64,000 bases of DNA from Vespa crabro (GCF_910589235.1 NC_060963.1:6163501-6227500); one strand, 5' to 3'; positions 24,400 through 36,010 are shown, counted from the first letter of the stretch. Notes: generated by a model not told the origin, from the letters alone. A program made the numbers and translations.

Positions 24400-26020
24400 A
24401 GGCTATGAATAACGGTAAGATTACGTGGCAAAAGTCTTTCGACGTTGGCCGATCTTTTCAATCCCCTTCCTCGCTTTTCCTCCATCTTTTTCTACTCGCA
24501 GCAGCAACTTTCGAATCTTCGCATCGTCCGTTCGGTGTTAGACTTTATCTGTTCCCTTTTCTTTTTTTTTTTCTTTTTTCTATTTTTATTTTTTCGCTTT
24601 TTCTTTTTTTTTTTCTTCTCTCCTCCAGTGAAAAAGAACAGATCTATGGGATGTTGAAGCTCGTTCGAAAAAAAAAATGTATTAAAATAGGAAAAGTATA
24701 TTTCAATATAGGACGAATAGCACGGATGGATTTTGTTAGATTTTGTTTTTCTCATTAATTTAAAGAGACTTTATATTATGTCGTTAAATTTATCTGATAT
24801 TTCGATGTAATCAGTTTTACTTTTTATGTTTTTTTTTTTTCCTTTTTTTGACCATTTCATTAGCTTTTGACATAAAAGTATTTTTAATCGAATGAATTGT
24901 TATTTTGAAAATTTGAAGATGATCATTTTGAAATTTTAAATAGCACTTTTCGCTTTATATAAATAAATCGGGCGCAAAATTTGGTTCAGCTGGGTTTGAC
25001 ACCGGAGGCAGAAAAAAAATTTAGCACATTCATAAAAAATGTTATAATATGCGCGGAACAAAATATAATTGGAATATTTTATTTCTAACAGAATTTATAA
25101 CGAATGAATCCTTTTTTGTAATAGTTAATTCCATAAGACATTCTTTGTAGTAGTTGTGTTCGAAAAATAGTTATAATGTTTTAATCCATTGATTGATCAT
25201 CGTATTACGAACAAAAGTCGCTTATAGAAAATCACGTGAAAAATGAAAAATGGAAAAATTTAATGAAGCTAATTCTTTCTGAACGTAGTAACGAATATTC
25301 AAAGAAAGAAAAAGAAAAAAATTACATTTTTTATTCGCTTTAAATGTTAAATACAGTTTTTTGTGAATAGCCAATAAAAGGAAACTAGGTACGCGTAAGT
25401 TTGAATCTACGTTAGGTATTCCAATGGGGGGGGGATAAAAAAAATCAGGGAGATTGAATCGACGTGATTTTGAAGACGGAGAGAAAAATTAATTTACATT
25501 TCTTTTCGTGGCAATGAAAAAATGCCCACGCGTTTTAATTCCGATCCGTAACGGAACGAAATAATGTACGAGTTTGCGTTTCTCCCTTCCCTAGTTCGAA
25601 TGGCGCCTTGGCCAAAATCCAAGCCGAAATCCTGAATGAAATTTTTGAAAAATGATCCCTTACCGTCGAACGTGAAGTCCTTTACAAATATCTTTCACCG
25701 GAAATGTCGTAACAAGATATCAAACATGCCACTCTATTTCGTTTCCTTCTCCTTCTCCTCTTCTTCTTTTTTTTCTTTTTCTTTTTTTTTTCCCTCTCAT
25801 TGAAAAGAAGACGAAACGTCAGTTATAAATTGTTGGTAAAGTTAAATATTTTCGTTCGATATTTTCTTTTTGTTATTCGATTGATCCGTAAGTTCCTACG
25901 ATTTCGTCGAATACGGAAAAAAGATCGATTTTTTTTCTTTTTTCTTTCTTTCTCTCCATATACCTAATACCAATTTAATTATATATTTTTCACCGTATGT
26001 TGCGGTAATTTCTGGATTCC
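24400..26020. other. Mostly AT-rich stretch with one exon-like island
   Basis: At 25595-25655, after a good acceptor (CTCCCTTCCCTAG), 19 codons are open to a TGA (SNGALAKIQAEILNEIFEK). The remainder holds T-tracts and a run of G at 25426-25434. No supported gene. Confidence 0.3.
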
Positions 26021-26024
26021 TCGT

Positions 26025-26240
26025 TTAAAATATATCTCGGTTTTCGGAGCAAACCAATTTTCTATCCATTTTTGCAGTTTCACATAGTTGTGAAACGAAA
26101 CTCCGTTTAAACCACTTTGAAAAGAGCGAAAAAGATGATAATCGGATGGATCTAGGTATGGTGAATAGAATGGATAGTGGAGAACTTTTCATCCAAGATT
26201 TCGAATGGCCATTTTTGTTAAGTTCGTAGCATGAGCTCAT
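26025..26240 (-). CDS. Candidate ORF, 71 aa, divergent partner
   Basis: This minus-strand frame starts at an ATG inside the palindrome ATGAGCTCAT (26231-26240) and runs 71 codons with ordinary codon texture. It is serine- and lysine-rich, with a cysteine-containing C-terminal half, and has no domain I recognise. Its start overlaps, base for base, the start of the divergent plus-strand ORF 26231-26506. Coding is possible but unproven. Confidence 0.18.
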   Translation of the reverse strand: MSSCYELNKNGHSKSWMKSSPLSILFTIPRSIRLSSFSLFSKWFKRSFVSQLCETAKMDRKLVCSENRDIF

Positions 26241-26506
26241 ATTGTGCTCTAGCAGAATCCGATGCTACATTCGATTGGTCGGACGTTTTTGTCGGATCGT
26301 TATATTCAGTCGTAGATTATCACATAAAAAAAAAAAGATATTCCAAACGTTTCTCATTGAAATCAGATCATCGATCACAACGTGGGGCTCATCATTCGTT
26401 TGAAAAATTGTCCTTTTTAAATTTTGAAAATTCATTTTCATATTATTCTCGAAATTCTATAAGTTCTTTTCTTTCTAATCTAAATCTAAATCTAAATTCT
26501 TTTTGA
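26231..26506 (+). CDS. Candidate ORF, 91 aa, divergent partner
   Basis: An ATG-started 91-codon frame. The N-terminal third is acidic and aromatic (MSSYCALAESDATFDWSDVF), the middle basic, and the tail asparagine/serine/leucine-rich, encoded by a short imperfect CTAAAT repeat. There is no membrane segment and no recognised domain. It diverges from 26025-26240 from the same palindrome. If both were real they would share a start site with no room for separate promoters, so at most one is likely to be translated. Confidence 0.18.
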   Translation: MSSYCALAESDATFDWSDVFVGSLYSVVDYHIKKKRYSKRFSLKSDHRSQRGAHHSFEKLSFLNFENSFSYYSRNSISSFLSNLNLNLNSF

Positions 26507-26509
26507 ATC

Positions 26510-28580
26510 TAAATCTTTTTGAAAGATTAATCGCATGATTATATTTTATCAAAAATTTCTTTTTTTTTTTAAAAACCCATAATTTTTTTTTCTTTTTAAT
26601 AATAACGAAATAACATACATATGTGAACGTAAATTATGTACATGCGAAGTAATTTTAGTTTATTTCAGTCTCAAATATTACATATGCACATTTAAAAGTT
26701 ATAATATCAGGAGGTTTTTATTTTTTTTATTTTTTTTTCCAATGGATCGATCGCACAAAATTGTAAAATCTTATAACAAAATTTTGTTAAAGTTTCTATA
26801 TGTATAGAAAATAAATCAAAACGTCACGCAGTATCGGCAGCTGTCCGGTCCATGTGGCATCTTCCTAAAAGTAAAATGCCAGTCGATAGCCATGCGTTTT
26901 TTCCCCCCTACGCATTTGTGTGTGTATGTATATATGTATATAAGTATGTGCTTTTCTCCTCACACAGATGAAGGGGTAAGTTCGCGTCTACGTCCAAGCG
27001 TGGAAACGTGAAAAACGAAGAAGCAGAATCGTTCACGTTGAAAACGAATTTAAATATTCGACTGACCGTAGAATTTGATTGAAAACTATTCCCGATCGTC
27101 CAAACTATTCCGAATGGTTCAACATTTTCTTTTTTCCTTTCTTCTTCTTCTTCTTTTTTTTTTTCTTTTTAAATGTTTTTACTCTTTCGTCACTTTATCT
27201 TCTTTTAACTCTTTCTAGAAGTTTATTATTGTGGAAGGGATTCAATTCAATTTCCAATAATTTAAACCTGGCATTAGTGAGAAAGTTGATTTAAAAGTCT
27301 CTCCATAGCTTAACATTTTAGAACCCCTACAGTTCGGTGTAGTACGGCTAATTGTCAGCTATAAATTTTAATAAAATAAATGTCTGAGATTGATAATAAG
27401 TAACCGTATAAACAGGTTTTGCTCTAATTACGTATCTACGTGAATAAATAAAAATTGAATATAAAATTATAATATGGTATTAAGAGAAAGATTTTACCAA
27501 AGTAAACTTAATTTAGATTCTATTCAAATCACTCATGATTGAAAATGTTACTAATTAAAAGGGTTATGGATAAATTATTCATATTCGATCTATAAATGAA
27601 AATTGAGAAAATGAAATAATATATGTTAGAGTACGTTTCTATTATTAGGTTATTTTAATGAATAATTAATCTCACATAAAATACGTACTATTATATAAAA
27701 TCGCAAATGTTATTTTTATCGAATAATCATAACAGTGAATACGGATAACAGATTCTTTGGTATATTTCATTTATTGATTATATAATACTAAAAAAAAGAT
27801 ATTTAATATTTAATAATGTTTAGAGCGAGGTCACGCTTAAATCGAAAGATCCAAATTATTTAAGGATTGAAATTTTTGTTCGCGAATCCAACATTATTAG
27901 TTCGTTATGAATTATTGTTGATAAGTTTAAGTATCTTTCAGTTTTTGTTACATTTATATATATATATAAGTATATATATATATATATACTTTTTGTAATT
28001 ATTTATGAGCAATCATTCCCGAGCGTTATTTGGTTAATGCAGTAATCTAATCTCGACTCGACTTGAAGAAGAAGCTGCTTTCGTAAAATATTAAGTTACC
28101 TCGAATGGATGAAAGTATTAAAAAGCCAATAAGCTAGATCATATTTCTATTGCAATGTAATATATATATATATTTTTTTTTAAATGCATTTGTCTTTTAT
28201 CTTATTAAAAGTATTTATATCGTATAAAAAGTATTCCTTCTGTCTTCTTTTTTTTCTGCATAGAACAATAAAAACTATGTCGTTCTACTCGTATTAATGT
28301 AAATCTAGATCGATCGTATATTATCGTTTTCTTCTTCTACTTATCTTCGCTCAGATTTCAGGCAATAAATTAAACGGATTTTCTTGATATTTTTATCGCG
28401 AATTTGAATCGAATTTCTTCTTGAAAAATTCGAGAAAATGAATACTGTTATTAAAAACTTAACGGATTGGATTTCGTTTGTGGATATTCCAAAGAGGATG
28501 GATTTTCTATATTTACTTTCAATTTCTTTTCGACACGATCCGAAACGATTTTCATCGAATCACCGAATCTTCTTCGTTGG
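26510..28580. other. AT-rich stretch, no gene seen
   Basis: Short AT repeats near 27955-27990 and 28158-28175, T-tracts and a GC-richer patch at 26820-26900. No supported gene. Confidence 0.5.
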
Positions 28581-28586
28581 TTATTG

Positions 28587-28645
28587 AAGGCTATTCTCTA
28601 AGGCGAGTTCTCGTCTGGCAAGAATGCATTCGCGAGAATAGCCTT
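28587..28645. repeat. Imperfect stem-loop with perfect 12-bp outer arms
   Basis: AAGGCTATTCTC and its exact complement GAGAATAGCCTT flank a 35-base interior that can add GCG/CGC pairing. Flanking CTTCTT and AAGAAAG allow some further pairing. The shape resembles a small pre-miRNA, but the loop is large and no known mature miRNA is recognised. Confidence 0.35.
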
Positions 28646-28931
28646 GCTTAAAGAAAGAGAAGGTCACGATCTAGATCTTGAATTTTGTGAAAGCAGTTTG
28701 CAAAATTCTGTCGGGTTATTCGTTACAACACAGAGTCAAGCATCTCGATCTCTTCTTTTTTCGTTCGTTTTTCTCGATGCATTCATAACAAAAATAGTAG
28801 TATTCTCGCTACGTTCTTCTTACGATATAAATAATTCAAAATCTCGAATCTGTTGCGATTCAAATCAAAGTAATTTGCATGACGTATTATCTGTTATGAA
28901 ACGGTACAATATAAAAATTATTTCTTTATAA
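28602..28931 (+). CDS. Candidate unknown ORF, 109 codons, no early ATG
   Basis: The frame is open from after a TAA at 28599-28601 to a TAA at 28931. The first part (GEFSSGKNAFARIALLKERE) is charged, followed by a hydrophobic stretch and a cysteine/asparagine-rich tail. TCTCTAAG just before could be an acceptor. It overlaps the 28587-28645 hairpin. About three ORFs of this length are expected by chance, and no domain is recognised. Confidence 0.13.
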   Translation, partial: GEFSSGKNAFARIALLKEREGHDLDLEFCESSLQNSVGLFVTTQSQASRSLLFSFVFLDAFITKIVVFSLRSSYDINNSKSRICCDSNQSNLHDVLSVMKRYNIKIISL

Positions 28932-29761
28932 ATTAATGTTTTAGTGAGTTTTAAAAAGAGAAGAAAAAACAAAAAAAAAACAAAAAACAAAATAAAAAAA
29001 GAATATCATGTAACGTGGGAATTAGCGAGCATTAACGTGGCGAAAAAAAGTAAAATAAAAACGCGAAAAAGAAATATACGAGCGATAGATGACGCTGAAT
29101 TTTAAATGGCGTTAATCTTAATATTCAATCGCTATTTATAATAACTTCCGATTTAACTTAAGGAACATTTGAATTTTTGTAGAAAAGAAAAAAAAATAAA
29201 TAATAAATTTTTATCAAAAAGAAAGTGTTAAATATGAAATCGTTTCGCCTATTATCCATTTGAATAAGCGTACGTGCGAATCTAGTTCAATTATGGTACG
29301 ACGCAACGCTATATATTCCTGTTAAATTGATTAATATACATCGTTCTTATGTATGCAATATTGATTAGATGATAATCTTGAATAAATTGACGACCTCGTA
29401 GGTTTGACTTATCGTTTCATCATTACCGTTTTCTATGCATAAAATTTTTTGCATTTTCCTTAAATGATTTATTATAAATATCTTTATTAAGACGTATCGA
29501 TTATAATAATTAATTAAGATAGTGACGTTCTCTTTTTTTTCTTGTCTCTTTTTTCTTTTCTTGTTTTGTTTTTCGACCAAATCTAACGAAGTTGAATAAA
29601 ATAGCCATAGTATACCTCCTGTATATGCTAAAAAAAAAAAAAAAAGAAAAATTTATCCTTTAATCATCTTCGTGTCTTGAATTTTTTCGTTTACTCCATG
29701 ATGCCTTGGAATTTGTATTATCATTCGTCGAACTTACTGGCGAGCCGTCTTTTTCATGTCC

Positions 29762-29872
29762 TCAGAGAAAATTTCCCAGAAGTCGTGAAATAAGGTGGTA
29801 CGATCGAGACCGGAATACGATTAGAAGGAACTTGGCCTTCTCATCTCGGAGCACCTCGAGAGAAGATTCCAT
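29762..29872 (-). CDS. Candidate small ORF, 36 aa, upstream of a perfect donor
   Basis: A minus-strand ATG opens a 36-codon frame (MESSLEVLRDEKAKFLLIVF at its start) with GC-rich third positions. It is in a compact GC-richer island and is followed 24 bases after its stop by a consensus donor, CCA|GTAAGTTCG, at 29738/29737. This arrangement fits a 5'-leader exon with an upstream ORF as well as a small protein. The plus strand is also open here (29706-29891). Confidence 0.13.
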   Translation of the reverse strand: MESSLEVLRDEKAKFLLIVFRSRSYHLISRLLGNFL

Positions 29873-29921
29873 TATCCTGTTCTCAAGATGATGGTCAAGA
29901 GGTTGTCTGAGACTCGTTCAT

Positions 29922-29955
<34 letters not shown>

Positions 29956-30920
29956 TCTCTCTCTCACTCTCTCTCTTTCAATTTTTTCCTCTCCCTCAAT
30001 TTACCCTCCTACTCACGAGGCAGACTGAGAACGTACACAAGTCATTAAAATGTCTCAGTTTCAATCTCACGATCTTATCATAATATCCACGTGAGAACAA
30101 AAAAAAAAAGTAGTAGAAGAATATCATCGAGACATGGGTTTTTTTTATTCTCGTCCCTCATACGATTGTAGATACTATTAAAATATAGAATTATAGAGTT
30201 TAATCTAATAAGTCAATGCGATATATTTTATTAATGCGTAGAAAACGCATTCTCATTTATTTAATTCTCAATCAAGAATTTCATTCTTACCAAAATAATG
30301 TTCTAGCTCATCTTGACAGGCGAGAAATAAGCATCGAGTAACTAATAACCTATTTCGTCGGTCGGCGAACAATTTAGTAAACGCGTACTTCGAATAACCT
30401 CCCTTCCGGATGAAGCACGAAGATTAACTATTGTAGTAACGTATTTGGAATATATTTGCATAATCCTGACTTTAATGTACGCCGACAGACTCAAGCTTAT
30501 TAATCGTTGTGAAAGCTGACGCGATACGATGTGAAGTTGATTTCGGCGTGTTCATTAGTCATATCTTCGATTTTCATGAATTTATTTATTCTCATAGACC
30601 GTATCGGGGATTTATATTTTCACTTTTTAAAGGATCCTTTTTATCGGCATATAAGCGGAAAGAAGAAAAAAAAAACAATAGAAGATTTTCTTTAAATTTA
30701 TAATGAATTTCAATTTATTTAACTCTTATAAAGTATTAATCCAATATAAATTTTCTATTAAATTTTCAACTAGTCAGTTTGTATTAACGTTGGATTTAGC
30801 ATCGAGAAGTCCAGTTCAAATCGTTGTCGAATTCGATTAGAAAGATCGTAATTTGTTGGAAACCTAAGTCCACGATCTTAAGTTGAAAGCGAAAGGGCAT
30901 AGAATTTAATTAATCTCGTA

Positions 30921-31175
30921 ATGCGGCGTTCTAATCGAACCAATGTGTACCACGCTAACCTGTACAAAGTTCTTCGCGTTCACGTTCCTACCCTCTTCGA
31001 GATCCACCAAAGTTACCAGCGGTTTGCCGGCATCTTGAAATTGTATCGACTAATTACGGGTACGAAGGTGCACGGCAAGAATTTGCTAATTGAAGTTGGG
31101 TTGGCATGCTTTCTAAGCCGGGATGAAATTACATTCGTGGAATGGTCGAAAAGAGAGGAAAACCATGAGGGTTAG
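30921..31175 (+). CDS. Candidate unknown ORF, 84 aa, coding-like island
   Basis: An ATG-started frame over a GC-richer island, with many C/G third positions (CTG TAC, CAC GTT, CTC TTC GAG ATC CAC). The product is basic and mixed, beginning MRRSNRTNVYHANLYKVLRV, with no transmembrane segment. The minus strand also carries a splice-bounded open stretch, so strand is uncertain. A similar island with a plus-strand ORF follows at 31859-32059. No family is recognised. Confidence 0.18.
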   Translation: MRRSNRTNVYHANLYKVLRVHVPTLFEIHQSYQRFAGILKLYRLITGTKVHGKNLLIEVGLACFLSRDEITFVEWSKREENHEG

Positions 31176-31858
31176 AGGTACAGAAAGCAAGAGGGACAGA
31201 GAAAGAGAATGAAAGAGAGAGGGAGAGAGAGGGAGAGAGAGGGAGAAAGAAAATGGTAGCAAAGGTATGGTTCTTATTAGAGAGTACCATCTGGTACCAC
31301 TTATTGTCCTGTGATTCATCCCAGAATATTGCAACTTAAATCCTATATTTAAATGAGATATAACGAAAGAAAATTTCCATAAAATCTGATATTCGGTTCA
31401 TCACCATTAGCCGATCGATTGTTCGATATTGTTATTCTAGGATTCGGCGATGAGTTTTTAACAAGCCTTTGTATAATGTAAATGATCTACGTAATTATCG
31501 AACATTTAAAATTATAATTTGAGAGGAATATGTTATTTTTAGCTTTTTTTTCTTTTTTTTTTTTTTTTTTTTTAATTTTGCCAAAGGGAAGTTTACTTTA
31601 AATACAGCTTGAATATTATCTAATAAAGTTGTACGGTCCATTCAGTCAAACGAAATATCAAAATAGTATGCGTGATGATCCGATAATTGAATAGTTTGCG
31701 CTTTAATGCAGATTTTTTTTCTTTTTTTCTTTCTTTTTTTTTTGATAAATATGATTCAATGACGAAAGAATTTATCTACTAAGGTGTGAATAATTGTATC
31801 ATAAGTGTTTGTATAGAGGGAGAATGTCATTGTCGTTTCCTATGCCAAGTAGAATTGG

Positions 31859-32059
31859 TTGGAATGGCCGAACTATCGATTTCAAAGGGTACGCGCGAAC
31901 TCGACTAACTTCAGGAGCGTAGGTGCGTTTATGCGATGTCCCTTCGGCATGTTGAGCGTGAAGATGCCAGCGGTCTCACGCAAACATGTCCTCTACCGCC
32001 TGAAATTAGGCGAGCAGCTCACGTTGCGGCTGTTCTTGGATCGTCCGACAACGGCTTAA
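31859..32059 (+). CDS. Candidate unknown ORF, 66 aa, coding-like island
   Basis: An ATG-started frame ending in TAA with a strongly G/C third-position pattern across MLSVKMPAVSRKHVLYRLKL. It lies in a sharply bounded GC-richer block. A second plus frame (31936-32289) overlaps and has no less plausible composition at its start, so the reading frame is not settled. No domain is recognised. Confidence 0.15.
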   Translation: MEWPNYRFQRVRANSTNFRSVGAFMRCPFGMLSVKMPAVSRKHVLYRLKLGEQLTLRLFLDRPTTA

Positions 32060-32289
32060 TTAATTTCACTCTGATCTCATTGCTCATAAATGGGGATCTT
32101 GTTATCGTTATATCACGCATCAGTTATGTTGTTGCTCTAACAGAAAATGTTTATTCGATTGATCTATCGCCCATTATCTATGTCCTTTTCGCATGTACGA
32201 AAGAAGAGGACATTTATTTATTTATTTATTTTTTTTTTTTCGTTTTTTCTTTCTTTTTGATAATTTATAGAAAGAAAGTATATTTTTAA

Positions 32290-34220
32290 TTATTGATAAA
32301 ACTAATTAGATTCGTCAAACTTTAATACAAAAATAATTAAGATCGTAAATTTAGACGTTGTATATATTTTATTTCGTATATTTTAAATGATTGATAGATT
32401 TGAAAATGAATTAGGATCATTAAAAGATCTTTACCGTCGTTGACACTTTCGTGATTTATGATTTTAGATATTCCTATTTCGTCTGTAATTGGTTTCAGGC
32501 TTGACCAAGATTTTAATGAAATATTTAAAAATATATTCATTCTCGTTCACGTTGTTAAAGACACATCCTGCCTTTTTTATTCATTTTATTTCAAAATTTT
32601 CATCGCGTATCTCCGTACACGTTCGTTATACGTGCATCACCATACATACATAAATACATACATATATACATAGATACATACATATTCGAGATAAAATCTG
32701 ATAAAAGTCAACGTCACCTAACGATGCATTTTACACGAGGGACGTTTTCGAGATTACATCAAGTTTTCGTTTTCGTTTTCGTTCCATGAACGATGAGTTA
32801 CCTCAAAATTAGGTGACATCAAATTTATATCGCTACATTTCCCATTTATTCGTACTGGAAATTATTTTTAAAGCCTTTTAAAATGCTAAATGCTCGATTT
32901 ATTCTCTCAAGAGTAAATGCACAAATTAACTTCTCCGATTTGTTGAGAACATCTGTATTTATTAAATCGGATAAATATGACCAAAGAGAAAAGAGAAGAA
33001 ACAGAAATGTGTTAATCCATAAAGTAGGGGAACAGAGATAAATTTGTATAGGAAGAGGCAAGTTGATACAGTAATTTTACATTGTATATACATAACTTGA
33101 TTAGTAGACGTTTGAAGTTTATTTATCTGTTTACCGTAGTAAATATCTAAATGTCTATCGTAATAGAGCGTACGCTAACGTTATACGCTAACGTTAGTAG
33201 TTGTTCAATTTTGTTTTTATACTTATGGAGAAAAAGTAAATATTCGTGTTGACTTTTGAATTTATATGGTTATTTAAAACTTTATATCCTTGATTAATTT
33301 AATTTCTCATTGAGTCGTTACGAGATAACATAATTACGTTTTGTTTATGTGCCTTTGTTTATGAACTTCATATTTTTTTACGGAGATATTTTTATACAAT
33401 TATTTTCATTAGAGTAGATTTTTCTTTGGGGCATGTTGATAAGAGTGTATCAATTTGAAGAAATGAAATCCATAAATAGTAATAAGAAAAATATAAAGGA
33501 AAAGATCAATTAAAAAAAAAAAAAAATGATGAAAATAAATCATTATTAATTTGTCTTCGAGATCAGAATATCTTGTATAAAATGTATTCAAATAAAATAC
33601 GACTATTCCTAATTATACATGCATTATCTCATAAATATTGCATAGTAACAATTTTTTATTGATTTTAATTGCAAATAATCATTCCTATGTAAATATATTA
33701 AAAAAAGAAAAAGGAAATTAAATATATATTTAAAAAATTTATATTGCTCGATAATTTAATAAGAACACGAGTAAAAGAGAAATTGTTTACATTAACTTTG
33801 CAGTTGATTACGATTCTTGCAAATGTCTTTTAATAAATTTTCTTGCAATTTTAATTGGCTGCGAGATACTTGCTCGAATAACTATAAACAGACATGTTGT
33901 GTGTAATTGAATTATAATTATATTATAATCAACAAGACTGAAATAATATATTTTGAGTAATAAAAATAGCTGTTAACAATCATCAATATATTTTACATAT
34001 TTATCAACGTTTCCTATGGTATTATCGATTAGTCCTGTAATAGGGTATGTATATCGATACATTTTAATTTCACCGAATAAACATTTTCTGATTTATTTTA
34101 TATGTATTTTATTACGATACCTAAAGACAACGGACCAAAATATATTTTTTTATCATGTAATTAATTAAAATAAAAATTTACAAAAATTACATAATCCTAA
34201 ACTAATAAAAAAAAAAATGT
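32290..34220. other. Very AT-rich stretch, no gene seen
   Basis: Contains a perfect 13-bp tandem duplication at 33171-33196 and three GTTTTC units near 32766. No supported gene. Confidence 0.5.
33171..33196. repeat. 13-bp perfect tandem duplication
   Basis: TACGCTAACGTTA occurs twice head to tail with no spacer. Confidence 0.85.
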
Positions 34221-34221
34221 A

Positions 34222-34344
34222 TTAACTTTTCTCGATTTTTTCTATACACATTATATACATTATTTCTCTATATACAAATACATTCTGATCTTCTGACTGT
34301 CCGTCTAATTTTTCGATAAACGAGCCATTCATTCCTTCATGGTT
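34222..34344 (-). CDS. Candidate terminal coding exon of two-exon model
   Basis: On the minus strand, an acceptor with a pyrimidine-rich run (CATCCCTTTCTTCCG, then AG at 34346-34345) begins a phase-0 frame of 40 codons ending in TAA. It starts NHEGMNGSFIEKLDGQSEDQ and ends in a lysine/glutamate-rich tail. The preceding exon (34431-34556) ends in phase 0 at a consensus donor, so the two join without a frame break across an 86-base intron, a usual size for insects. No domain is recognised. Confidence 0.22.
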   Translation of the reverse strand, partial: NHEGMNGSFIEKLDGQSEDQNVFVYREIMYIMCIEKIEKS

Positions 34345-34430
34345 CTTATTTATTAATACGGAAGAAAGGGATGAAAATAAATTATGAATTTATGCTCCTA
34401 TTTTCCTAATAGCTTTGTAATTTTACTTAC

Positions 34431-34556
34431 TTCGAAATATGGCATGTTATATGAATTTTCTAGCTTCCACAAATTCTTCGTATTTTCATTTAGAACGTAT
34501 AGCAATCTATTCAGCAAAATTTTTAAACGAGATCTTTTCACTTTTCCCTTATTATA
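34431..34556 (-). CDS. Candidate internal coding exon of two-exon model
   Basis: A minus-strand segment of 42 codons is bounded by AG at 34558-34557 and GAA|GTAAGTAAAA at 34431/34430. Only one of three frames is open, notable in such AT-rich DNA. Its middle reads LKILLNRLLYVLNENTKNLW, an amphipathic-looking stretch. The acceptor lacks a clean pyrimidine tract, and another frame just upstream (MLIKTHVAASHEFRELYRPE, overlapping the exon start) is also open. A frameshifted relic is therefore an alternative. No upstream coding exon could be fixed. Confidence 0.22.
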
Positions 34557-34559
34557 CTA

Positions 34560-35162
34560 ATTATTTCAGGGCGATATAACTCGCGGAATTCATGTGAAGC
34601 AGCAACATGCGTTTTTATAAGCATCCGATTCTGTTATCTTTCATTTTGAAAAAGAATTTGAATTGATTAAATGTTTTGACAATGAATTCGAAATTTATTT
34701 GATATTTTTTAATTTAATCTATTCGATTCTTAAGTAAGAATCGTTTGTCCAAACACACGAGATGTATAATTTATTTGATAAGATAAATATCTAATACACG
34801 GTAATTATATTTGGTATCTACTTTAATATTTAATTACCTAAGTTTTACCATCTCATCGTTTAAAATTAATCGTCGTTAAAATTAGCAGATTCATCGAAGC
34901 CCTTATCACACGTTTCCGTTTCAACCTTTTGTTCTCCATTTTTAAATTAGATAATCTTTAAGTATTTAACGATGAATAAACTAATCGATCAATCGTCGAA
35001 TCGTAATGTTTACTAAAAGAATATATTTAATCAGAATCAGAATATAATAATCTTTTCCTTCATCAATTTACGTTTATCTAAGTGTGATTCTCGTTAACAA
35101 GAAATGATTTTTCAAATGTACGAAGTTACGTTTCTTTTTCTTTTTTCTTTTTTCTTTCCTTT

Positions 35163-35209
<47 letters not shown>

Positions 35210-35270
35210 AAAGTATCGCGATTTATTTAATGTTACCTATTAATCTCTATCTATAAACGGAAAAATCCGC
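34560..35270. other. AT-rich stretch, possible further exon near 34880-34950
   Basis: On the minus strand an ATG in good context near 34941 opens MENKRLKRKRVIRASMNLLI and stops soon after. It cannot be joined in phase to the downstream model by eye. Confidence 0.3.
35164..35205. repeat. Poly-T tract, 42 bases
   Basis: The longest homopolymer in the window. Confidence 0.95.
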
Positions 35271-35274
35271 AAGG

Positions 35275-35282
35275 TATATAAA
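35275..35282 (+). promoter_or_regulatory. TATA-box-like element
   Basis: TATATAAA within a local GC-richer context. A small ATG-started ORF of 19 codons begins 103 bases downstream (35385-35444, MDDDNNSNVTRQIGKLVFD). No matching initiator was identified about 30 bases downstream. Confidence 0.2.
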
Positions 35283-35552
35283 GGGTTAACCGTCTCGTGC
35301 ACATAACATTTCGTATAAACACGAAGTGCGATTAAAGGGTAGATAGAGATACTTTAAGCTACCGCAGTGCATGCATAAAGCACGATGGACGACGATAATA
35401 ACTCTAACGTAACACGTCAAATCGGGAAATTAGTATTCGATTAGGTCACGTTCAACGCGGTCGATAATTGGCCAAGCCAAATTGTTTGTTCGACGATCTC
35501 GAGTCCGCATTGACGGAGCTTGTATTTAACACCATCGATAGCGAATGAAAAC

Positions 35553-35584
35553 AAGAGAGAGAGGGGAGAGAGAGAAAGAGAGAG

Positions 35585-35622
<38 letters not shown>
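35553..35622. repeat. (GA)n microsatellite, imperfect
   Basis: GA repeat with GGGG and AAA interruptions. Confidence 0.85.
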
Positions 35623-35623
<1 letters not shown>

Positions 35624-35967
35624 CAGTGCATCATCTGGTTTTGATCGATTGTTTAAAGCTCGCGTAAGTTTAAATGGCCTATTTCAATTCTATACGAAAT
35701 ATTCGAACGCGTACAATGCCCATTGAGAGAAGAGATCGTTGTTGCAATAGATCGTTAACAATCTAACAGAAAGTCCGGTTAAGTGTGTCGGACATTGATT
35801 AACTATGTTCCATTTGATTTCCACATGAAACGGAAATGACGTTTCTACGTTACTCCGAGACTCACCGAGTTCACCAAAACGAATTTTTTTCGACTGTTCG
35901 TAAACTCGAATACGAAATAATTACGAGTAGCTCGAAATAAGCATTTATTTTTTTTTTTTAACCTTAA

Positions 35968-36010
35968 CTTATTTCATCAAAGGTGACGTACCCACCTTTG
36001 ATGAAATAAG
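35968..36010. repeat. Perfect 18-bp inverted repeat with 7-base loop
   Basis: Arms at 35968-35985 and 35993-36010 are exact reverse complements around ACGTACC. The 11-mer GAAATAAGCAT also occurs as a direct repeat at 35934-35944 and 36003-36013. This is consistent with a template-switch event or a small hairpin element. Confidence 0.85.

Noticed and set aside
24363..24758. 131-codon plus-strand ORF
   Set aside because: The middle is phenylalanine/leucine from T-tracts and no conserved feature is visible.
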